A DNA stretch of 64,000 bases from Rhodospirillales bacterium (GTDB lineage: Bacteria > Pseudomonadota > Alphaproteobacteria > Rhodospirillales > Thalassospiraceae), in the NCBI GenBank assembly GCA_019634165.1, contig JAHQVT010000012.1, positions 53,528 through 117,527 of the forward strand. The letters run 5' to 3'. Shown here one piece after another: positions 58,088 through 64,000 of this stretch (position 1 is its first letter; each line of letters opens with the position of its first letter). A program made the translations under genes and the position numbers. The notes under the pieces are model-generated. The model was not told where the DNA came from. It was given only the letters and a program-made list of their open reading frames with translations, and did not search any database.

Positions 58088-59683
58088 ATGTCGACGATTG
58101 AGCAGCAGGTATCGCGTCGCCGTACCTTCGCCATCATTGCGCACCCGGATGCGGGTAAAACCACCCTGACCGAAAAGCTGTTGCTGTTCGGGGGGGCCAT
58201 CCAGATGGCTGGCGCGGTGAAGGCAAAAAAAGAACAGCGCGGTGCGCGTTCGGACTTCATGAAGATCGAACAGGATCGCGGTATTTCCGTGTCTTCTGCC
58301 GTGATGACCTTCGAGTTTGAAAAAAACATCTTCAACCTGCTTGATACGCCGGGCCACGAAGACTTTTCCGAAGATACTTATCGTGTTCTGACCGCCGTTG
58401 ACTCGGCCGTCATGGTGATCGATGCCGCCAAAGGTATCGAGGCCCAGACGCGCAAGCTGTTTGAAGTCTGTCGTCTGCGCGATGTGCCGATCACGACCTT
58501 TGTAAACAAGCTTGACCGTGAATCGCGTGATCCTTTTGAGCTGATTGATCAGATCGAACAGGATCTGGCACTTGATGTGTCGCCGGTAACATGGCCGATC
58601 GGCTCGGGCCGTGATTTCCATGGCTGTTACGATGTGGTCAATGATCAGCTTCTGTTCATGGAAAAAGGCGGCAATGTCGTCAAGGAAGCCATTCCGATCA
58701 AGGGTCTTGATGATCCGAAGCTTGATGAACTCATCCCGGATTACCTTCTGGAAAAGCTGCGCGAAGATGTCGAAATGGTGCGCGAAATCTGTCCGCCATT
58801 TGATTTGCAAAGCTATCTCGAAGGGCATCTGACTCCGGTCTTCTTTGGATCGGCAGTCAATAATTTTGGCGTGCGTGAATTGTTGCGCGGCATTGGCGAT
58901 ATCGCACCGACCCCGCGCCCGCAAGAAGCTGCCACGCGCTTGGTCGAAGCGGTCGAGCCAAAGGTTGCAGGCTTTGTGTTTAAGGTTCAAGCCAATATCG
59001 ACCCGAACCACCGTGATCGCATTGCGTTTATCCGTCTGTGTTCTGGTCACTTCAAACGCGGTATGAAGCTTAAACATGTCCGTGCAGGCAAACAGATGGC
59101 GGTGCATAACCCGATGCTGTTCTTTGCCAATGAACGTGACATTGCCGAAGAAGCATGGCCGGGCGACATTATTGGCATTCCAAACCACGGAACCCTTCGG
59201 ATCGGCGATACCCTGACCGAAGGCGAAGATTTACGCTTCCGCGGTGTTCCGGCCTTTGCACCTGAACTGCTTCAAAAAGTTCGTCTTGATGACCCGCTTA
59301 AGGGCAAGCACCTTCAGCGTGCCCTTGAACAGCTTGCCGAAGAAGGCGCATCACAGGTGTTTAAACCGATGATGGGTGCGGATTGGATTGTTGGTGTGGT
59401 CGGGCAACTTCAGTTTGAAGTTCTCAAAGAACGCATCTCGGCGGAATATGGCATCAAGGTTCATTTCGAACAAACCCCGGCCTATGCCGCACGTTGGGTG
59501 GTGGGGGATGATCCGCTGGAAATCAAAAAGTTCCGCGATACCAACCAGTCAGCTTTGTTTGAAGACCATGACGAAACGCTTGTCTTTATCGCGCGTAACG
59601 CTTGGCATCTTGAAACTGCACAACGCGATTGGCCGAACCTAAAGTTCGAAGCCACCCGCGAACAGAATATGGTTGCGGCGTAA
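58088..59683 (+). CDS. prfC: Peptide chain release factor 3
   Basis: A 531-residue translational GTPase that recycles RF1/RF2. IIAHPDAGKTTLTEKLLLFG near 17 is the P-loop, RGISVSSAVMTFEFEKNIFN near 68 the switch I region, LLDTPGHEDFSEDTYRVLTA near 88 switch II, and TFVNKLDRESRDPFELID near 140 the NKxD motif. QLQFEVLKERISAEYGIKVH near 438 is the domain III signature. Monocistronic, with a strong terminator after it. Confidence 0.97.
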   Translation: MSTIEQQVSRRRTFAIIAHPDAGKTTLTEKLLLFGGAIQMAGAVKAKKEQRGARSDFMKIEQDRGISVSSAVMTFEFEKNIFNLLDTPGHEDFSEDTYRVLTAVDSAVMVIDAAKGIEAQTRKLFEVCRLRDVPITTFVNKLDRESRDPFELIDQIEQDLALDVSPVTWPIGSGRDFHGCYDVVNDQLLFMEKGGNVVKEAIPIKGLDDPKLDELIPDYLLEKLREDVEMVREICPPFDLQSYLEGHLTPVFFGSAVNNFGVRELLRGIGDIAPTPRPQEAATRLVEAVEPKVAGFVFKVQANIDPNHRDRIAFIRLCSGHFKRGMKLKHVRAGKQMAVHNPMLFFANERDIAEEAWPGDIIGIPNHGTLRIGDTLTEGEDLRFRGVPAFAPELLQKVRLDDPLKGKHLQRALEQLAEEGASQVFKPMMGADWIVGVVGQLQFEVLKERISAEYGIKVHFEQTPAYAARWVVGDDPLEIKKFRDTNQSALFEDHDETLVFIARNAWHLETAQRDWPNLKFEATREQNMVAA

Positions 59684-59709
59684 TATTACGCAGCGAAAGC
59701 TGTTTACAG

Positions 59710-59741
59710 AAAAAGCCGCCTTCTGTTGAGGGCGGCTTTTT
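59710..59741 (+). terminator. Rho-independent terminator of prfC
   Basis: An 11-bp stem (AAAAAGCCGCC / GGCGGCTTTTT) with a 10-base loop and a T-run that forms part of the stem, 26 bases after the prfC stop. Confidence 0.9.
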
Positions 59742-59800
59742 GTTTGGTCCCAAGGGGGGCTGGATATTTTGATGCCACGGTATTTGGAAAAGGCGACCAA

Positions 59801-60421
59801 ATGACAGTCGATCTAAAGACCCACTGGGACAGCGTCTATCGCGAGAAGCCTGAGGACAGCCTGACGTGGCATCAGGATTGTCCGAGTACGTCACTGGAAC
59901 TGATCGATATGATCGGGCTGACGCCAACGTCATCAGCAATTGATGTCGGTGGTGGAACGTCGCGGCTTGCGGCCTCATTGCTTGCCAATGGGTTACGTGA
60001 TGTGAGTGTTCTTGATATTTCCGGCGTTGCTTTGGAAAATGCACGCCTTCAGCTTGGTGATACTGGCAATACCGTTACGTGGATTCAAACCGACATCACC
60101 GGTTGGGTCCCCGATCGCCAATATGATCTGTGGCATGACAGGGCGGTGTTTCATTTCCTTGTCGATGCGCGGGACCGTGTGACCTATCTCGCAAGCCTCA
60201 GGAAAGGATTGCGCATTGGCGGGTACGCCATTATTGCGACCTTTGCACCCGATGGGCCGGAAAAATGCAGTGGCCTGCCCGTGGTGCGCTATAGCCCGAC
60301 CGGGCTTGGTACTGTTTTGGGCGATGGTTTTGAATTGGTTGCCCATCGCGACGAGATGCACCAAACCCCGGCGGGGCGAACTCAGGCCTTCCAGTTCAGT
60401 CTTTTCCGCCGCACGGCTTAA
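59801..60421 (+). CDS. Class I SAM-dependent methyltransferase
   Basis: A 206-residue methyltransferase. The N-terminus THWDSVYREKPEDSLTWHQ and the motif SAIDVGGGTSRLAASLLANG near 45 (SAM site) followed by VSVLDISGVALENARLQLG are clear. DLWHDRAVFHFLVDARDRV near 110 resembles the thiol/tellurite (TehB-like) methyltransferase group. GGYAIIATFAPDGPEKCSGL near 155 has the family's ECSGL-like motif. Target unknown; possibly a metalloid or small thiol, given the nearby arsenic genes. ATG 59801 is chosen because the upstream ORF runs through the prfC terminator. Its stop overlaps azlD by 4 bp. Confidence 0.82.
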   Translation: MTVDLKTHWDSVYREKPEDSLTWHQDCPSTSLELIDMIGLTPTSSAIDVGGGTSRLAASLLANGLRDVSVLDISGVALENARLQLGDTGNTVTWIQTDITGWVPDRQYDLWHDRAVFHFLVDARDRVTYLASLRKGLRIGGYAIIATFAPDGPEKCSGLPVVRYSPTGLGTVLGDGFELVAHRDEMHQTPAGRTQAFQFSLFRRTA

Positions 60422-60747
60422 TTGCCGATAAAATACCGACCAACCCCAACGAAAACCATTCCCACTGCCATCGCGGCAAACAGGTTGCGTGCAAGCGCCA
60501 TGGTGATGACAGTGGCCGCCGCCCCGGCAATGCCAATCGCCCCGGCCGAAAGCGCACTTGGCACCCAGACCGAAATTAAAACCGCACCGGGCAGGCGTTC
60601 AAGAACATGGGCCCAGCGGCCATGTTGCGGCAAACGATCCGCCATTAAAAGCCCGCCCAAGCGCATGCCGTATGTCACAGCGGCCATACCCAAAATGGTC
60701 AGAACGGCTTCGAGGCTGAATGTTGTCAGATCAGGAAACGCAATCAT
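60418..60747 (-). CDS. azlD: AzlD family branched-chain amino acid transport protein
   Basis: A 109-residue small membrane protein with three or four helices (AVLTILGMAAVTYGMRLGGL and MALARNLFAAMAVGMVFVGV), the usual size for AzlD. AzlC and AzlD together form an exporter for branched-chain amino acids. It overlaps azlC by 4 bp, and its stop codon overlaps the convergent methyltransferase stop by 4 bp. Confidence 0.92.
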   Translation of the reverse strand: MIAFPDLTTFSLEAVLTILGMAAVTYGMRLGGLLMADRLPQHGRWAHVLERLPGAVLISVWVPSALSAGAIGIAGAAATVITMALARNLFAAMAVGMVFVGVGRYFIGN

Positions 60748-61541
60748 TTTTGCGCCTCCGGGATGATTGTGCCTTCCGGGGCGCCATAGGCATTTTTGCC
60801 CTCAACAGCAAATTCGCCATCAAGGCCGCTATCATCCATATCTGGTCGCCACGTCAGTGCCGCGATAGCAACTCCGGCACCCGCACCTGCCAAAATCGAC
60901 CAAGTGCCGGGCAAAGTGTAATGGCCAATGATTGATCCAATGGCCGCGGCAATCCACGGTAAAAAATCAACTTTGCCTTTCCACATGCCAATGGTCAGGG
61001 CGGCAAAAACCGCCGTAAAGGCAAAGTCCAGCGCATAGACTTCCGGGTCGGGAATGCCGCCACCCAGAAGGTATCCTGCCGTGTTCCCGGTTGCCCAAAC
61101 AACACCAAGGAATATCCCACCGCCCAGCAAGAACCCCGGATTGGCAAGGTTTTCCTGCGTCATGGTGACGGCCCAGTTTTCATCGGCCACCATATGCATG
61201 CTGCAAACTTTTACCCAAAGCGGACGACCGCGAAAAACCGGGCGAAGGGACGCCCCAATCAGGATGTAGCGCATATTGATCACAGCCGTTGCGATAATGA
61301 TCGTCGCAGCAGGGACGGTTTCGCGCCAAAGATCGACGGAAACGAACTGTGCCGATCCGGCAAAGACCGTCAGGCTCATGAATAAAAGCTCGCCCAGCGA
61401 TAATCCGCGCTGGGCGGCAAGAACCCCCAGCACCGCACCAAAAATTATGGTGCTGGGCAAAAGGGGCAGACAGGCATATGCGCCACGTCTGATGGTGTCA
61501 GAGTCGAAATGCCCGATATGGGCAGGTCCGGGGCGTGACAT
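60744..61541 (-). CDS. azlC: AzlC family branched-chain amino acid exporter
   Basis: A 265-residue permease with about seven helices. ACLPLLPSTIIFGAVLGVLA near 20, FAGSAQFVSVDLW near 60 and INMRYILIGASLRPVFRGRP near 87 are AzlC hallmarks, as is DENWAVTMTQE near 119. A C-terminal acidic tail (DDSGLDGEFAVEGKN) extends past the last helix, slightly longer than common. First of azlCD; the promoter would be between this gene and the LysR gene. Confidence 0.92.
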   Translation of the reverse strand: MSRPGPAHIGHFDSDTIRRGAYACLPLLPSTIIFGAVLGVLAAQRGLSLGELLFMSLTVFAGSAQFVSVDLWRETVPAATIIIATAVINMRYILIGASLRPVFRGRPLWVKVCSMHMVADENWAVTMTQENLANPGFLLGGGIFLGVVWATGNTAGYLLGGGIPDPEVYALDFAFTAVFAALTIGMWKGKVDFLPWIAAAIGSIIGHYTLPGTWSILAGAGAGVAIAALTWRPDMDDSGLDGEFAVEGKNAYGAPEGTIIPEAQK

Positions 61542-61670
61542 TTTCGACGTTTCCTAGTTTGGTTGTTCGCCAGTTGTTTAAATTGATCTGGCGGTTTTGC
61601 GGTGGGCCCTGAGCCTAGGCTCCAATATGGTGCAAATCAGATAAGGGGTATTGGACGATATTGCTATTGG

Positions 61671-61698
61671 CGACTTTTCAATCTCGACTTTTCAGTCT
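61671..61698. repeat. Tandem 14-bp repeat at the LysR stop
   Basis: CGACTTTTCAATCT is followed directly by CGACTTTTCAGTCT; one base differs. The copy ends inside the last codons of the lysR-type gene. Just upstream, GAGCCTAGGCTC at 61611-61622 is a perfect 12-bp palindrome. Confidence 0.7.
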
Positions 61699-62600
61699 CG
61701 ATGAGTGCCAAAATCTTCGATCAGCATATCAAGAAACAGTTCGGCGACCGGATCAAGTTGCTTGTTAGAATCAAAGCTTGCTTGAAAAGTTGCCTCGACA
61801 AAAAACTGATCGGGGCGGATGGCCCGCATGCGTCCGGCTTCAACAAATTGCTTGGCATAATGTTCGGGAAGATATCCCAAAAACGCACCAGAAAGGATAA
61901 GGCGTGCCTCGGCTTCCATATCCGAAACCACGGCGTGCGGGCGGGCGATGGCAAAGTCTTTCAGGTCACGGCCCAGCCAGAATTTACGCCCGACAATGCG
62001 AAAACGCCGGATTTCATCAATGTCGATATCGTCATCAGATTGTTGAAACAACGGATGATCAGACCCGCAATAAAACCGATGCATTTCGGGATAAAGCGAG
62101 ATGTAACTCAGGCCCAAAATCGTCTTTGGAAAGGCGCAGACCCCAACCTGAATGGCACCGGTAACGACTTCGCGCAAAAGATCATTGGGTGGATAGGTGA
62201 CGACATTTAACGTCACATCCGGTGCCTGTTCGACAAATCGGGCGATGGTTTTCTCGATCTGCCGTGCAAGCGGATCGGTGATGGTGTTATCGGTCAGGCC
62301 AATGGTCAGTGTGCCGTTTAACTTATCACGCAAGGATCGCATTTTGGTTTCATATTGCGACACGGCTTTGAATAAACGATGGGCTTCTTCGAAAACAATT
62401 TGTCCTTCGCGGGTCAATGAAAAGCCGCTTCGCCCGCGTTTGCACAAGGTAAATCCAAGCCGGGTTTCAAGGTTGGTGACATAGCTTGAAATCGTTGAAA
62501 GTGACAGGTTCAATTCGCTCTGTGCCGCAGCAAAACCGCCTGCTTCAACGATGGCAAGAAAGATCCGGAGAAGCTTGAGATCTGATTGTTCTGTCGCCAT
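61692..62600 (-). CDS. LysR-family transcriptional regulator
   Basis: A 302-residue LysR-type regulator. The winged helix-turn-helix is LKLLRIFLAIVEAGGFAAAQ then LNLSLSTISSYVTNLETRLG, residues 8-47. The effector domain includes GTLTIGLTDNTITDPLARQI near 95 and AFLGYLPEHYAKQFVEAG near 245. The effector is unknown. It is divergent from the substrate-binding protein gene, with an inverted repeat between, the classical layout for a LysR regulator of its neighbour. Confidence 0.92.
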   Translation of the reverse strand: MATEQSDLKLLRIFLAIVEAGGFAAAQSELNLSLSTISSYVTNLETRLGFTLCKRGRSGFSLTREGQIVFEEAHRLFKAVSQYETKMRSLRDKLNGTLTIGLTDNTITDPLARQIEKTIARFVEQAPDVTLNVVTYPPNDLLREVVTGAIQVGVCAFPKTILGLSYISLYPEMHRFYCGSDHPLFQQSDDDIDIDEIRRFRIVGRKFWLGRDLKDFAIARPHAVVSDMEAEARLILSGAFLGYLPEHYAKQFVEAGRMRAIRPDQFFVEATFQASFDSNKQLDPVAELFLDMLIEDFGTHRD

Positions 62601-62621
62601 GAAACCCGTGCCCTGTGATCA

Positions 62622-62645
62622 TTACTTTGGAGATTCCCAAAGTAA
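62622..62645. promoter_or_regulatory. Likely LysR operator (9-6-9 inverted repeat)
   Basis: TTACTTTGG and CCAAAGTAA, a perfect 9-bp inverted repeat with a 6-base spacer, lie 22 bases above the lysR-type start and 139 above the binding-protein gene. Confidence 0.6.
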
Positions 62646-62783
62646 GTTTTAGCAATACGTGATTTTTTAAATCTGCGCAATTTGATCTGCTGATGAAACT
62701 AGATCGCTGCCAACAAAGATCGCAGTGGCAAAAAATCATAATGGGCGGGTAGCTTGCCCCCCAAGTTATCAGAGGTGGATCAC

Positions 62784-63884
62784 ATGGTTGAGATGAAAAA
62801 GGGGATCAGTCGCCGTTCCGTACTGGCAGGGATTGCTGGTGGTTCTGCGGTTGCAATGGCGGGTATCACCGGTTTTCCGGGTATTCTAAAGGCACAGGAA
62901 AAAAGCCTGAAGATCGGTGCTTATGGCGGTTATTTCAAAGACAGCTTTGATAAGCACATCTTCCCTGAATTCACCAAGGCAACTGGCATTGCGGTCGAGT
63001 CTGTCGCACAGCCGACCGGCGAAGCATGGCTGGTGCAGATCGAACAGGCAGCCCGTGCAGGCAAAGCGCCGACCGATATTTCGATGATTTCGCAAGGCAT
63101 GATGCAGCGCGGGGCTGCTGCCAACCTTTGGGCCAAACTTGATGCTGCCAAAATGCCGAATGTGGCAAATGTCATGCCGGCTTATATCAATAAATATGCC
63201 GATGGCAGCCTGTGTGGTGTTGGTGCGGTGACCTGGTACATCACGCTGGTTTCCAATACCGACGTTATCAAAGAAGCCCCGACCAGTTGGGCTGAACTTT
63301 GGAAACCAGAACGTGCCGAACAGCTTGGCCTTCTGGCATTGGTTTCAAATTCCTTCCTGTTGGACGTAACGGCCAAAACCCATTTCGGTGGTCAGGACAT
63401 TCTGGATACCGAAGAAGGCATTTCGCAGGTCATGGACAAGCTGGCCGAGGTCAAGAAAAACGTTCAGCTTTGGTATCGTGACGAAGCACAGTTTGAACAG
63501 GCTCTGAAATCTGGCGAAATTCCGATGGGTCAGTATTACCACGACGTTGCCGGTCTTGCGGCAGCCGATGGTCATCCGGTGCGTTCGACCTTCCCGAAAG
63601 AAGGCGGCATCAATGATTCCGGTAGCTGGGCGGTTTCTGGCAAATCAGAAAAAATCGAGATGGCCCATGAATTTATCGACTTCATGAGCCAGCCTGAAAT
63701 TCAAGCACTTCTGTCGCGTAAGGTGGGTACTTCACCGACTGTTCCGCGCGCCAAAACCGATTTGACCGATGCAGAATTTGCATCTGTTTCATCGGAAATC
63801 GAACCGATCATTCCGCGTTATGACATGTATCTGCAGCGTGCCGATTGGCTGTCGCAGAAATGGACCGAACTGATCGTCAGCTAA
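62784..63884 (+). CDS. ABC transporter substrate-binding protein (polyamine/PotD-like)
   Basis: A 366-residue periplasmic binding protein of the spermidine/putrescine (PotD-like) family. The N-terminus SRRSVLAGIAGGSAVAMAG is a twin-arginine-type signal ending near residue 38 (LKAQ). LKIGAYGGYFKDSFDKHIFP then FTKATGIAVESVAQPTGEAW, and PTSWAELWKPERAEQLGLLA near 160 are family patterns, with FIDFMSQPEIQALLSRKVGT near 295. Start ATG 62784 has GAGG eight bases before it. The ligand is likely a polyamine or related amine. Permease genes are expected downstream, beyond the window. Confidence 0.88.
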   Translation: MVEMKKGISRRSVLAGIAGGSAVAMAGITGFPGILKAQEKSLKIGAYGGYFKDSFDKHIFPEFTKATGIAVESVAQPTGEAWLVQIEQAARAGKAPTDISMISQGMMQRGAAANLWAKLDAAKMPNVANVMPAYINKYADGSLCGVGAVTWYITLVSNTDVIKEAPTSWAELWKPERAEQLGLLALVSNSFLLDVTAKTHFGGQDILDTEEGISQVMDKLAEVKKNVQLWYRDEAQFEQALKSGEIPMGQYYHDVAGLAAADGHPVRSTFPKEGGINDSGSWAVSGKSEKIEMAHEFIDFMSQPEIQALLSRKVGTSPTVPRAKTDLTDAEFASVSSEIEPIIPRYDMYLQRADWLSQKWTELIVS

Positions 63885-63903
63885 GTTCTGACGTCAAACC
63901 TTG

Positions 63904-63960
63904 TCAGGCAGTGTGCCACCTTTGCGCCATTGCGAGTTCTTGCTCCGGCATGCTGCCTGA
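63904..63960 (+). other. Long hairpin after the substrate-binding gene
   Basis: TCAGGCAGTGTGCC (63904-63917) pairs with GGCATGCTGCCTGA (63947-63960): 14 pairs including two G-U, with a 29-base loop. There is no clean T-run. It may stabilise the binding-protein message upstream of the permease genes. Confidence 0.55.
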
Positions 63961-64000
63961 TAACTTTATTCCATGGCACTCCGTTGCCTTGTCTAACGTC

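Noticed and set aside
57851..59188. 445-codon minus-strand ORF opposite prfC
   Set aside because: Antisense shadow of a highly biased prfC reading frame; the translation has no domain pattern.

Overview
The window looks like chromosome of an alphaproteobacterium, probably a Rhodospirillales-type marine bacterium such as Thalassospira. This is inferred from gene order and was not tested by a search. The pointers are an F1 ATP synthase operon atpHAGDC without F0 genes, the neighbourhood fsa / priA / DUF484 / xerC, the mdh-sucCDAB-lpd block, and mid-range GC. Coding density is high. I saw no tRNA, rRNA, CRISPR array or intact insertion sequence.

Layout. 1-7426: a membrane-lipid/redox cluster in two convergent operons. 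The plus operon is FAD oxidoreductase, DUF1365, Cfa-like methyltransferase, GPH-type carrier and DUF3833 lipoprotein. The minus operon is DUF6134, SDR and NTF2-like. Upstream of the minus operon is a near-perfect match to the RpoE-ChrR (singlet-oxygen) promoter. 7479-9665: pseudouridine synthase, AEC carrier, methylglyoxal synthase. 9831-18886: TCA block mdh, sucC, sucD, sucA, sucB, lpd, all on the minus strand. 19501-26075: zapE, ZntB-like transporter, large MscS-type channel, PEP-mutase-like enzyme, Nudix. 26082-28022: nadC and nadA without nadB. 28540-30825: a small hypothetical gene, then a scar region with a decayed copy of the 3' end of a glutamine synthetase gene around a 74-residue membrane ORF, then the intact glutamine-synthetase-like gene. 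30898-37403: methyltransferase, GST, xerC, DUF484, fsa, priA, MazG-like. 37911-42839: atpHAGDC behind a 507-base structured leader.

42999-49663 holds an orphan FtsX/YbbP-type permease behind an Rcp1-type response regulator, then ccmF-ccmI. 49870-51956 holds a cation efflux gene and phoH, the latter preceded by an unlisted 54-codon ORF with its own promoter. 52117-57973 is an arsenic island: arsR-arsC-acr3-gap-arsJ on the minus strand, divergent from a second arsR plus an ArsP-like permease. Each arsR has a dyad operator next to its start. 58088-63884: prfC, a methyltransferase, azlCD, and a LysR regulator divergent from a substrate-binding protein gene, with a 9-6-9 inverted repeat between them.

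Most of the window is ordinary housekeeping sequence. The least explained parts are the RpoE-type lipid cluster with an altered Cfa active site, the uORF before phoH, the glutamine-synthetase scar, and the structured atp leader.
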